From the NCBI RefSeq assembly GCF_029542205.1, contig NZ_CP113783.1:2657001-2721000 (forward strand): a stretch of 64,000 bases of DNA, read 5' to 3'. Of this stretch, positions 1 through 7,429 are shown piece after piece; the stretch's first letter is position 1, and each line of letters starts with the position of its first letter. Source of the stretch: Pseudoxanthomonas sp. SE1 (GTDB lineage Bacteria > Pseudomonadota > Gammaproteobacteria > Xanthomonadales > Xanthomonadaceae). A model generated the notes under the pieces. That model saw nothing but the letters and a program-made list of their open reading frames with translations, was not told where the DNA came from and ran no database searches. The translations under genes were made by a program, and so were the position numbers.

Positions 1-813
1 CAGTGTGTAGTCCGGGCCGCAGGCGTTGAAGGTGCCGTAGGTCTTCGCTTCAGCCAGACGGATCATCCATTCGCCCAGGTCGCGGCCGTCGATGATCTGG
101 ATGGGGTCGTTGCCCTCGCCGGGCACCAGGATCTCGCCGCCCTGCACCACGCGGTGCGGCCAGTAGGTGAAGCGGTCGGTCTCGTCGCGCGGGCCGACGA
201 TGTAGCCGGGACGCACGATGGTGACGTTCCTGCCGAACTGCTTGTGCGCTTCGGCTTCGCTCAGTGCTTTCAGCGAGCCATACAGGTTCTCGATGTCGGC
301 ACGCAGCGTCTGCTGCGTTTCGGCCATCGCGTCCTTGCCTTTGTATACGGCGAGCGGAGAATCCTCGTTGATGCCGGGCTTGCCACCTTCGGCATACACC
401 GAGATGGTGGAGATGAAGAGGTAGTGGCCCACGTTGCCCTTCAGCACCTGGCCGGCATCGCGCACCCAGAACGGCAGGCTGGTGGGGTTGTCGATGCAGA
501 CGTCCCACTTGCGGCCCTTCAATGAGGCGAGGTCGCCGGTGTTGCGGTCGCCGTGCAGTTGTTCCACTTCACCCGGCCATTCCGGCGAGGGCCGCTTGCC
601 GCGGTTGAACAGGGTGACCTTGTGGCCGCGCTTGAGCGCGTAGTCGACCTGGAACGGCCCGGTGAAGCCGGTGCCGCCGAGGATCAGGATGTTCAGCGGC
701 TTGGACGCCTTCCCCACCGGCTTGCCCTCGCTGGCAGCGGAGGCGAAGGACGGCAGCGCGGCCGCGGCGGCGGCCAGCGCGCCCAGCTTGAACAGGTCAC
801 GACGGGTGGTCAT
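1..813 (-). CDS. Tat-exported NAD-dependent epimerase/dehydratase family protein (partial)
   Basis: The reading frame starts with ATG at 813 and runs off the left edge, so only the first 271 residues are visible. The N-terminus TTRRDLFKLG is a twin-arginine (Tat) signal followed by an Ala-rich hydrophobic stretch, so export of the folded cofactor-bearing protein is expected. A Rossmann nucleotide motif (LILGGTGFTG, residues ~43-52) and a Y-x3-K pair (NLYGSLKA) place it in the extended short-chain dehydrogenase/epimerase superfamily. Twin-arginine members of this superfamily are known, but their substrates are mostly undefined. I cannot name the reaction. No partner gene is visible in the window. 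Confidence 0.8.
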   Translation of the reverse strand, partial: MTTRRDLFKLGALAAAAAALPSFASAASEGKPVGKASKPLNILILGGTGFTGPFQVDYALKRGHKVTLFNRGKRPSPEWPGEVEQLHGDRNTGDLASLKGRKWDVCIDNPTSLPFWVRDAGQVLKGNVGHYLFISTISVYAEGGKPGINEDSPLAVYKGKDAMAETQQTLRADIENLYGSLKALSEAEAHKQFGRNVTIVRPGYIVGPRDETDRFTYWPHRVVQGGEILVPGEGNDPIQIIDGRDLGEWMIRLAEAKTYGTFNACGPDYTL

Positions 814-1446
814 GCGGGTGCTCCCCAGCGGTGTCAGGAAAACGACTAGATAGCACTGCGCCGGCCGGCAAACCCCTGCCGGAAGTCGTTGTGACTTCTT
901 GTGAACAGTCGGTATGGCCGGAACAACGGGGGGCGCCGGTGTCCGGAACACTGGTCCGATGGGCTGGCCTTCAACACGTGCGGGCCTACGCGAGATACAC
1001 CCCCGTGTCATGCGTGACTCTCATGTGCTCGTCGTCGAGTCCGCATCACTCGCCGGCGATGTCCGGAAACTGACACGTCACTGAAAAAGAGTCGCACGCG
1101 ATCCACCGCGTTTCGCCGGCAACGCGCGGAGTCTCGCGCGCGAGCCGGACATGCTTGTCGCTTCAAACGTCGGGGACTCGCCGCCGACACGCCACGGGTG
1201 AAGCGCGACACTCCGTGCCTCGAAGCCGATACCCAGGGATTGGCAGCCGACATATCCAGGCTTGCACCTCGAAGCACGGACATTCGCGTTCGAGGATCTG
1301 CGGGTCGCACCCGAGCCGTATGCGTATCGAGGTCGAGAATCGGAAAGTCGCCGGCCAGGGGCTTACGGGCGTTGCCCGCGGCATGGACCACCGCCCGTGT
1401 CGCCTCATCATCCACATTCCAGTGGCCGATGCTCGGCCTGGCCGGC
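814..1446. other. Intergenic stretch with no convincing gene
   Basis: About 630 bases between the epimerase start and the small ORF at 1447. Open frames exist on both strands but none has a plausible ribosome site, a domain I recognise or the strong G/C third-position bias of neighbouring genes. On the minus strand, just past the stop of the small ORF, the text from about 1435 down to 1180 reads as rather natural protein (for example GHWNVDDEATRAVV and DFPILDLDTHTARV). This may be a decayed or foreign coding remnant. The promoter of the epimerase gene should lie at the left end, but I see no clear -10/-35 pair. Confidence 0.4.
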
Positions 1447-1689
1447 TTAACCACGCAGGTGCGCGCGGACATCGTCCAATGAACCGAAGAACGGATTCGG
1501 CTCAAGCCGCAGGATCTCGTCGAGGGCCTCGCCCAAGGGGGCGTGATGGTCGGGCACGGCCGGCACCAGGCGATAGGTTCCATTCCCGACAATCAACCAA
1601 CCACGCGTGTTGGGGATCGTGAACTCCGGCTCCAGCTCGTAGGATGGGTGGAGCGCAGCGATACCCATCAAGGAGCACTTCGAGGCCAC
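1447..1689 (-). CDS. Small hypothetical protein, 80 residues, N-terminus inside a palindromic repeat
   Basis: The C-terminal two thirds (GWLIVGNGTYRLVPAVPDHH, then LGEALDEILRLEP and SLDDVRAHLRG) look like genuine protein, whereas the first ~15 residues are encoded by one arm of the repeat at 1639-1725. Either the repeat was inserted into or beside the start of the gene and now supplies the ATG, or the true start is lost. No family is recognised. The short length, the repeat-derived start and the absence of a clear ribosome site make a gene remnant as likely as an expressed gene. Confidence 0.3.
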   Translation of the reverse strand: MASKCSLMGIAALHPSYELEPEFTIPNTRGWLIVGNGTYRLVPAVPDHHAPLGEALDEILRLEPNPFFGSLDDVRAHLRG

Positions 1690-1725
1690 GATGATGGGTA
1701 TCGCCTGCGGCTCAACCCATCCTAC
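1639..1725. repeat. Inverted-repeat element of the GTAGGATGGG type
   Basis: Left arm 1639-1670 and right arm 1692-1725 are near-perfect reverse complements, both starting GTAGGATGGGT and ending ATACCCATCA, separated by about 21 bases. Short dispersed palindromes with this GTAGGATGGG...CCCATC wording are familiar between proteobacterial genes and behave like REP elements. The right arm begins directly after the MFS stop codon (1726-1728), so the transcript of that gene would end in a large hairpin that could protect its 3' end or slow transcription. Confidence 0.7.
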
Positions 1726-3000
1726 TCACGCGTGCCAGGTGTCTTCCAGATACCTCGGCCGGCAGGCCAGGTAGCCACCGATCACCAGTACCACGATGCA
1801 TGCGGACAGGAACGTCATCGGCAACGCCCAGCCGTGCGTGTGTTCGTGCAGCAGGCCGAACGTGAGCGGGCCAGCACAGGACAGCGTATAGCCCACGCCC
1901 TGCATGAAGCCGGACAGCGACGCCGAGCCTTCCGGCGTGCGCGTGCGCAGGTTGATCATGGTCAACGACAGCGGGAACGTGCTCGGCCCCAGCCCCAGCA
2001 GCGCGACCCACAGCGCCGGGGCGGCCATCGGCGCCAGCAGCAGGCCGGCGAACGCTGCAGCGTAGAAGCCCGCGCAGACCACCACCACGATGAAGGGGTT
2101 GCGCATGCGCACCGCGATCAGCGGCATGCTGAGCGACGCCACCAGGCCGAGCGTGGAGAACAGCGCCACCATCGTGCCGCCCAGTGCCGGCGTGCCACCG
2201 GCTTCGACCAGCAGCTTCGGCAGCCAGGTGAACATCGAATACGTCACCAGCGATGTCATGCCGAACATCAGCGCCATGCCCCAGGCCACCGGCGAGCGCC
2301 ACGCGCGACCTGTGGGACGCGGCGCCGCCAGTTCGGGCGCTTCGTCGTCGACAGTGACCGCTGCGTCGTGCACACGCGCTAGCGGCGTGTTGCGCCCACG
2401 CTCCTGCCACAGAACAAGACACCAGGGCCCCGCAGATGCGGCGGCGAACACCGCCCACAAACCCAGCGAGATGCGCCAGCCGGCAGCCTCCATCACAGGT
2501 ACGGCGACCAGCGCGGGCAGAATGGTGCCGGCCTGCAGCACGGTGATGTACAGCGTGCTGACCGTGCCTACGCGATCGGCGAAGTAGCGCTTCACCAGCG
2601 GCGGCAGCACGATGTTGCCGATGCCCATGCCGGCCAGCGCCGTCAGCGAGGCGGCCATCAACGCGGTCGTGTCGCCGGCCGCGCTGCGCAACAGCAGACC
2701 CAGCATCGCCAGCAACATGGCGAGCAATGCGGTGCGCTCCAGGCCGATGCGATGCGCCAGCGCAGGCGTCGCCACGCCGAACACTGCGAACGCCGCCGTG
2801 GGCAGCATGCCGAACACCCCGGTCATGGTGGCACCGAAGCCGAACGCATCGCCCAAGGTGTCGAGCAGCGGCGTCAGCGAGGTCACCGCCGTGCGCAGGT
2901 TGAACGCGGACAGCACGATGCCGAGCAGCACCAGCCCGCGGCCGGACCAGAGCGATGCGGATGCTGCGGCGTGCGTCTTCTTGGATTCCATGCACGTCAT
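1726..3000 (-). CDS. MFS transporter, CynX/NimT-like
   Basis: A polytopic protein of about 424 residues with roughly twelve hydrophobic segments. It has the early motif LSAFNLRTAVTSLTPLLDTL typical of the cyanate/2-nitroimidazole (CynX/NimT) branch of the major facilitator superfamily. These are inner-membrane carriers, often assigned as importers or drug exporters; the substrate cannot be told here. In-frame ATGs lie at 3015, 3000 and 2991, and none has a strong ribosome site. I chose 3000 because the sequence beyond it (RSTIM and upstream) looks non-coding. The gene stands alone: upstream are a small GC hairpin and the pnp terminator, downstream is a palindromic repeat abutting the stop codon. 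Confidence 0.85.
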   Translation of the reverse strand: MTCMESKKTHAAASASLWSGRGLVLLGIVLSAFNLRTAVTSLTPLLDTLGDAFGFGATMTGVFGMLPTAAFAVFGVATPALAHRIGLERTALLAMLLAMLGLLLRSAAGDTTALMAASLTALAGMGIGNIVLPPLVKRYFADRVGTVSTLYITVLQAGTILPALVAVPVMEAAGWRISLGLWAVFAAASAGPWCLVLWQERGRNTPLARVHDAAVTVDDEAPELAAPRPTGRAWRSPVAWGMALMFGMTSLVTYSMFTWLPKLLVEAGGTPALGGTMVALFSTLGLVASLSMPLIAVRMRNPFIVVVVCAGFYAAAFAGLLLAPMAAPALWVALLGLGPSTFPLSLTMINLRTRTPEGSASLSGFMQGVGYTLSCAGPLTFGLLHEHTHGWALPMTFLSACIVVLVIGGYLACRPRYLEDTWHA

Positions 3001-3079
3001 TATCGTCGACCGCATGACAGCCGTCGGCGCACGCATGAAGACGCTGTGTCCTGCGCGATCGTGCATGGCCTGAATCCTT

Positions 3080-3097
3080 CTCCCCGCCTGCGGGGAG
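3080..3097. repeat. Short GC hairpin (CTCCCCG-CCTG-CGGGGAG)
   Basis: A perfect 7-bp stem with a 4-base loop in the gap between the pnp terminator and the MFS gene. The wording CTTCTCCCCGCCTGCGGGGAG resembles a short dispersed repeat common in Xanthomonadaceae intergenic regions. It has no T-run on either side, so it is not a canonical terminator. Confidence 0.5.
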
Positions 3098-3135
3098 AGG
3101 GAGTAGCCGCACTTCTCACGGCTCATGCCCGTGCA

Positions 3136-3163
3136 AAGAAAAAGCGGGCCGAAGCCCGCTTTT
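3136..3163 (-). terminator. Rho-independent terminator of pnp
   Basis: Read on the minus strand, the stem AAAAGCGGGC closes on the stable TTCG tetraloop and is followed by a run of five T. It begins about 28 bases past the pnp stop codon (3191). The stem is 10 bp and perfect. The A-run opposite the T-run makes it potentially bidirectional, but no plus-strand gene ends here. Confidence 0.9.
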
Positions 3164-3190
3164 CCGTATCGCGTCGCGATGTCGTGCGGC

Positions 3191-5299
3191 TTACTCGGCC
3201 GACACGCCCTCGCCTTCTTCCACGGCCTTGATCGACAGGCGGATGCGGCCCTGCTTGTCGACTTCCAGCACCTTGACCTTGACCACGTCGCCTTCCTTCA
3301 GCGCGTCGCTGACCTTCTCGACGCGGTCGTTGGAGATCTGCGACACGTGCACCAGGCCGTCCTTGCCCGGCAGGATGGTGACGAACGCACCGAAGTCCAT
3401 GATCTTGGCGACCTTGCCTTCGTAGATGCGGCCCGGCTCGACGTCGGAGGTGATCTGCTCGATGCGGGCCTTGGCGGCCTGGCCGGCGGCGCCGTTGACC
3501 GAGGCGATGGTGATGGTGCCGTCGTCCTGGATGTCGATCTGCGTGCCGGTTTCCTTGGTGATGGCCTGGATCACCGAACCGCCCTTGCCGATCACTTCGC
3601 GGATCTTGTCGGGGTGGATCTTGATGGTGATCAGGCGCGGCGCGAACTCGCTCAGCTCCTGGCGCGGCGAGGTCATCGCATGGGCCATTTCGCCCAGGAT
3701 GTGCAACCGGCCGGCCTTCGCCTGCGTCAGCGCCTGCTTCATGATCTCTTCGGTGATGCCTTCGATCTTGATGTCCATCTGCAGCGCGGACACGCCGTTG
3801 GCGGTACCGGCGACCTTGAAGTCCATGTCGCCCAGGTGGTCTTCGTCACCCAGGATGTCGCTCAGCACGACGAAGTCGTTGCCTTCCTTCACCAGGCCCA
3901 TCGCGATGCCGGCCACCGGCGCCTTGATCGGCACGCCGGCATCCATCAGCGCCAGCGAGCTGCCGCAGACCGAGGCCATCGAGGAGGAGCCGTTCGACTC
4001 GGTGATTTCCGAGACCACGCGGATCGTGTACGGGAAGGCTTCCATCGTCGGCATCACGGCGAGCACGCCGCGCTTGGCAAGGCGGCCGTGGCCGATTTCG
4101 CGACGCTTCGGGCCCATCATGCGGCCGGCTTCGCCCACCGAGAACGGGGGGAAGTTGTAGTGGAACAGGAAGTGGTCCTTCCACTCGCCGCCGACGGCGT
4201 CGATCACCTGGCCATCGCGCGCGGTGCCGAGGGTGACGGCGACGATCGCCTGCGTCTCACCACGGGTGAACAGCGAGGAGCCGTGCACGCGCGGCAGCAC
4301 GCTGACCTTGGAGGAGATCGGGCGGACGGTGTCCAGCGCACGACCGTCGATGCGGACCTTGGTGGCCAGCACGGAACCGCGCATGGTCTGGTATTCCAGC
4401 TCGCCGAATTCCTTCGACAGCGCGCCGGCGCTCCAGCCATCGGCTTCGGCACGGCCAGCCAGCTGCTGCATCACGTCCTTCTTGATGGCGGCGATGGCGT
4501 CGCGGCGCTGCAGCTTGTCGCGCACCTGGAAGGCGGACTCGAGCTGGGTGCCCACGGCTTCCTTCAGCGCGGAGATCATCGCCTCGTTCTTGGCCGGCGC
4601 AGACCACTCCCAGTTCTTGGTACCGGCTTCGGTGACCAGCTCGTTGATGATGTTGATGACCTTCTGCATTTCGCGGTGGCCGAACATCACCGCGCCCAGC
4701 ATCACGTCTTCGGACAGCTCGGCGGCTTCGGATTCGACCATCAGCACGGCGTTGGACGTACCGGCGACGACGAGCTCCAGCTTGGAGTCCTTCAGTTCGC
4801 TGACGGTCGGGTTCAACACGTATTCGCCGTTGATGTAGCCGACCTTGGCGGCACCGATCGGGCCGTTGAACGGCGCGCCGGTCAGGGCGACGGCCGCGGA
4901 GGCGCCGATCAGCGCCGGGATGTCGCCGTCGATTTCCGGGTTCAGCGACATCACCGTGGCGATGACCTGCACTTCATTGCGGAATTCTTCCGGGAACAGC
5001 GGGCGCAGCGGGCGATCGATCAGGCGGGAGATCAGCGTCTCCTTCTCGGTCGCGCGACCTTCGCGCTTGAAGAAGCCACCGGGGATGCGGCCGCCGGCGT
5101 AGAACTTCTCCTGGTAGTCGACCGTCAGGGGGAAGAAGTCCTGGCCTTCGCGGGCCGACTTCGCCGCCACGGCGGTAACCAGCAGCACGGTGTCATCGAA
5201 CTTGACGACGACGGCGCCGCCGGCCTGGCGGGCGATTTCGCCGGTTTCCAGGGTGACCTGGTGCTTGCCGTACTGGAAGGTTTTGGTGATTTTTGCCAC
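3191..5299 (-). CDS. pnp: Polyribonucleotide nucleotidyltransferase (PNPase)
   Basis: A phosphorolytic 3'-5' exoribonuclease that trims mRNA and can add tails, normally part of the RNA degradosome. The 702 residues match the family length. Two RNase PH cores are followed by a KH domain ([20 protein letters not shown], about residues 555-615) and a C-terminal S1 domain ([18 protein letters not shown]). The start is GTG at 5299, giving [11 protein letters not shown], preceded by AAGGAACCAAC, a good ribosome site; the open frame upstream of it is not conserved-looking. It follows rpsO as in most gammaproteobacteria and ends at a strong terminator. Two hairpins in its leader fit the known RNase III/PNPase autoregulation. 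Confidence 0.97.
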   Translation of the reverse strand: MAKITKTFQYGKHQVTLETGEIARQAGGAVVVKFDDTVLLVTAVAAKSAREGQDFFPLTVDYQEKFYAGGRIPGGFFKREGRATEKETLISRLIDRPLRPLFPEEFRNEVQVIATVMSLNPEIDGDIPALIGASAAVALTGAPFNGPIGAAKVGYINGEYVLNPTVSELKDSKLELVVAGTSNAVLMVESEAAELSEDVMLGAVMFGHREMQKVINIINELVTEAGTKNWEWSAPAKNEAMISALKEAVGTQLESAFQVRDKLQRRDAIAAIKKDVMQQLAGRAEADGWSAGALSKEFGELEYQTMRGSVLATKVRIDGRALDTVRPISSKVSVLPRVHGSSLFTRGETQAIVAVTLGTARDGQVIDAVGGEWKDHFLFHYNFPPFSVGEAGRMMGPKRREIGHGRLAKRGVLAVMPTMEAFPYTIRVVSEITESNGSSSMASVCGSSLALMDAGVPIKAPVAGIAMGLVKEGNDFVVLSDILGDEDHLGDMDFKVAGTANGVSALQMDIKIEGITEEIMKQALTQAKAGRLHILGEMAHAMTSPRQELSEFAPRLITIKIHPDKIREVIGKGGSVIQAITKETGTQIDIQDDGTITIASVNGAAGQAAKARIEQITSDVEPGRIYEGKVAKIMDFGAFVTILPGKDGLVHVSQISNDRVEKVSDALKEGDVVKVKVLEVDKQGRIRLSIKAVEEGEGVSAE

Positions 5300-5335
5300 G
5301 TTGGTTCCTTGAGATGCCTTGTGCGGGTTGGACCT

Positions 5336-5378
5336 CACGCGACCCTTGTCGCGTGCGGCTGGCCGGATGCGTCCGGCC
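5336..5378 (-). promoter_or_regulatory. Paired hairpins in the pnp leader
   Basis: Two perfect stem-loops lie back to back: 5336-5355 (8-bp stem CACGCGAC, loop CCTT) and 5361-5378 (7-bp stem GGCCGGA, loop TGCG). They sit 37-79 bases before the pnp GTG. In E. coli the pnp leader folds into a hairpin that RNase III cuts, after which PNPase degrades the processed end and represses its own synthesis. The position fits that role; the mechanism here is inferred. Confidence 0.5.
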
Positions 5379-5446
5379 GATGGAGCTTTGAGGGGCGGGC
5401 CCGGTGCGGCCAGCGGATGCAGCGCATTCCGTTCCCTGAAATGCAA

Positions 5447-5472
5447 ACCGCGGCGCATCTCTGCGCCGCGGT
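5447..5472 (-). terminator. Hairpin after rpsO, probable attenuating terminator
   Basis: A perfect 11-bp stem (ACCGCGGCGCA, 4-base loop) lies 10 bases past the rpsO stop. On the minus strand it is followed by TTTGCATTTC, an interrupted T-run. This would give partial termination and a defined rpsO 3' end while letting some transcription run into pnp. Confidence 0.65.
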
Positions 5473-5481
5473 GGGGGTATA

Positions 5482-5742
5482 TCAGCGACGCAGACCGAGT
5501 TTTTCGATCAGGGTCTTGTAGCGCTCGTTGTCTTTCTTCTTGAGGTAATCAAGCAGGCTGCGGCGGCGGTTGACCAGCTGCAGCAGACCACGACGGCTGT
5601 GGTGGTCCTTCTTGTGGGTCTTGAAGTGGCCGCTCAGGTGCTCGATGCGCGCGGTCAGCAGGGCGACCTGCACTTCCGGGGAGCCGGTATCGTTGGCGCC
5701 ACGGGCGTTGTCGGCAATCACTTTCTGGGTATCGACGGACAT
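5482..5742 (-). CDS. rpsO: 30S ribosomal protein S15
   Basis: An 86-residue primary-binding protein of the 30S platform that contacts 16S rRNA helix 22. The sequence is canonical, with [15 protein letters not shown], the loop [11 protein letters not shown] and the C-terminal [13 protein letters not shown] at 5742 follows an AGAGAA ribosome site. It lies between truB and pnp, the usual order, with a hairpin leader upstream (5839-5857). S15 represses its own mRNA in many bacteria by different leader structures, so a similar control is possible. Confidence 0.98.
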   Translation of the reverse strand: MSVDTQKVIADNARGANDTGSPEVQVALLTARIEHLSGHFKTHKKDHHSRRGLLQLVNRRRSLLDYLKKKDNERYKTLIEKLGLRR

Positions 5743-5838
5743 GCTGTTCTCTCGTTGATGCGTGGCCTGCAGGAACGCGGGCTGTCCTCCGCGCGCACCG
5801 CCTGGCTCGCCGTTGATGAAGCTGGGGAAATAAGGAAA

Positions 5839-5857
5839 CGCCGGTGCGAAACCGGCG
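5839..5857 (-). promoter_or_regulatory. Hairpin in the rpsO leader
   Basis: A perfect 7-bp stem (CGCCGGT, 5-base loop) about 100 bases upstream of the rpsO ATG and 38 bases past the truB stop. On the minus strand it is followed by TTTCCTTATTTCC, which could also act as a weak terminator for truB. A TACACT hexamer (5872-5877) just upstream could be a -10 element, but I find no matching -35. Confidence 0.35.
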
Positions 5858-5894
5858 GCGTAGTGTAGCCGCGGGGGCCTTGTGAAACAAGGTT

Positions 5895-6848
5895 TTATTG
5901 AGTGTTGCCGGCCTTGGTGGCGGTACCGGCTACGGCCCAGGCGAACAATCGCTGCGGCGATAGCGTGCCATCGGGGCCGACCGTACCCAGCCCCAGGACC
6001 CGGCCTTCCTGCCCGTGGATCGCGACCGGGCCGTCGCTGGGGGGATGTCCGCGCAGCTTCTGGCCCTGCGCGAGCCGGCGCGCATCGACGGCGTCGACAT
6101 CCACGCGCGGGAAGCCGGCCAAGCCGGCCTCGATGGGCAGCAGGCACGCCTCGAGGGCGGCTTCTCCACCCTGTTCAGCCAACGCCTGCAGCGCGTCCCG
6201 TGAATACATGCGTGGCTGCCTGAACGGATCGACCCAGAGACGACGCAGTTCGGCCACGTGGGCACCACAGCCCAGCGCCTCGCCCAGATCACGGACCAGG
6301 CTGCGCACATAGGTGCCCGAACCGCACTCCACGCGCAGGGAAAGCCGGCCCGGGGCGATCTCGAGCACCTCGATGGCGTGGACGTCGACATCACGCTCGG
6401 GCGCCTCGATGACGTCTCCGCGGCGGGCCTTGGTGTAGAGCGGCTCGCCGCCCTGCTTGAGCGCCGAATAGATCGGGGCCCGCTGGCGGATGCGCCCTGT
6501 CAGGGGCACCAGCGCGGCCTTGACGGTGGCGGCATCCAGCACCGGCACCGGCCGCTCGCGCAGCGTCGCACCGTCGGCATCGTCGGTATCGGTGGTGACA
6601 CCCAGCACGGCGACCGTGTCGTAGGCCTTGGAGGATCCCAGCAACAGGCCGGCGATCTTGGTCGCCTCACCGAAGCACAGTGGCAGCAGGCCAGTGGCGA
6701 GCGGATCGAGGCTGCCGGTATGCCCGCCCTTCTCTGCCCGGAACAGCCGGCGTGCGACCTGGAGTGCGGCGTTCGAACTCATCCCCTGCGGCTTGTCCAG
6801 CAGCAGCAGGCCATCCAGCGAACGGAACTTGAGCTTCGGCGGCGACAT
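5895..6848 (-). CDS. truB: tRNA pseudouridine(55) synthase TruB
   Basis: Isomerises U55 in the T-loop of elongator tRNAs. The predicted 317 residues match E. coli TruB (314). The catalytic loop [13 protein letters not shown] puts the nucleophilic aspartate at residue 48, the same number as in E. coli. A C-terminal PUA-like segment follows. The ATG at 6848 ([20 protein letters not shown]) starts where the family starts; the longer open frame upstream runs through a palindromic repeat and is not coding. It sits downstream of rbfA, separated from it by that repeat. Confidence 0.96.
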   Translation of the reverse strand: MSPPKLKFRSLDGLLLLDKPQGMSSNAALQVARRLFRAEKGGHTGSLDPLATGLLPLCFGEATKIAGLLLGSSKAYDTVAVLGVTTDTDDADGATLRERPVPVLDAATVKAALVPLTGRIRQRAPIYSALKQGGEPLYTKARRGDVIEAPERDVDVHAIEVLEIAPGRLSLRVECGSGTYVRSLVRDLGEALGCGAHVAELRRLWVDPFRQPRMYSRDALQALAEQGGEAALEACLLPIEAGLAGFPRVDVDAVDARRLAQGQKLRGHPPSDGPVAIHGQEGRVLGLGTVGPDGTLSPQRLFAWAVAGTATKAGNTQ

Positions 6849-6869
6849 CGGGAGAGGCGCATTCCTTAC

Positions 6870-6949
6870 TGTAGGAGCGGGCCATGCCCGCGATGCTCTT
6901 CGCATGGGTGGGCAGAGCAGGAGCATCGCGCGCATGGCGCGCTCCTACA
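6870..6949. repeat. TGTAGGAGCGGGC-type inverted repeat between rbfA and truB
   Basis: The outer arms TGTAGGAGCG...GC (from 6870) and GC...CGCTCCTACA (to 6949) are inverted and enclose CATGCCCGCGATGCTC and GAGCATCGCGCGCATG as inner arms, with a short loop around 6900-6925. This is the widely dispersed TTGTAGGAGC element of Pseudomonas and Xanthomonadaceae, a REP-like sequence. It interrupts the otherwise tight infB-rbfA-truB operon and may lower or buffer truB expression. Confidence 0.75.
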
Positions 6950-7049
6950 ACAGCCGCTCCCAGGTTGGGCACGAACACCGGCCGCGTGGACCGTCCCATG
7001 TGACGGTACGGCGGCAGGCTCGATCGTGCCCAGGCCAGACGCCGCCCGC

Positions 7050-7427
7050 TTACGGATCCCGCGGTTCTTCGTCTGCCGGCGGTGGCGGCAGGTCGCGCAG
7101 CAGGTTCTCGATGCGCTCGCCGCGGTCGACGGAATCGTCGTAGTGGAAATGCAGCTCGGGCACGTGGCGCATCTTGACCCGACGTGCCAGTTCCATGCGC
7201 AAGCCCCAGGCCAGTTCCTTCAGGCCCTTCACGGCTTCCGCGGAACGCTCGGGCATCAGGGCGGTGACGAACACCTTGGCATGCGCCATGTCACGGGTGA
7301 CTTCCACGTCGGACACGCTGACCGACGGCAGGCCGTGCTCGCGCACGGCCTCGTGCACCAGCGTGCCCAGCTCGCGGCGGAGCTGGGCGGAAACGCGGTC
7401 GGTGCGGTGGAACGACTTGGTGGGCAT
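7050..7427 (-). CDS. rbfA: Ribosome-binding factor A
   Basis: A small KH-type 30S maturation factor needed for late 16S processing and cold growth. The 125-residue product has the family fold signature: an N-terminal helix (FHRTDRVSAQLRRELGTLV), then VSVSDVEVTRDMAHAKVFV and a C-terminal HFHYDDSVDRGERI. Its ATG at 7427 lies two bases after the infB stop, so its ribosome site is inside infB and translation is probably coupled. A short proline-rich acidic tail (PPPPADEEPRDP) ends the protein. Confidence 0.96.
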   Translation of the reverse strand: MPTKSFHRTDRVSAQLRRELGTLVHEAVREHGLPSVSVSDVEVTRDMAHAKVFVTALMPERSAEAVKGLKELAWGLRMELARRVKMRHVPELHFHYDDSVDRGERIENLLRDLPPPPADEEPRDP

Positions 7428-7429
7428 GA

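Noticed and set aside
1712..3112. A 466-residue minus ORF in another frame of the MFS gene
   Set aside because: Arg/His/Ala-rich and lacks hydrophobic helices, while the frame ending at 1726 encodes a clear transporter.
3125..5521. A 798-residue plus-strand ORF opposite pnp
   Set aside because: It is the antisense shadow of pnp in high-GC DNA: rich in His, Asp, Gln and Arg runs, no domain, no ribosome site. pnp on the other strand is certain.
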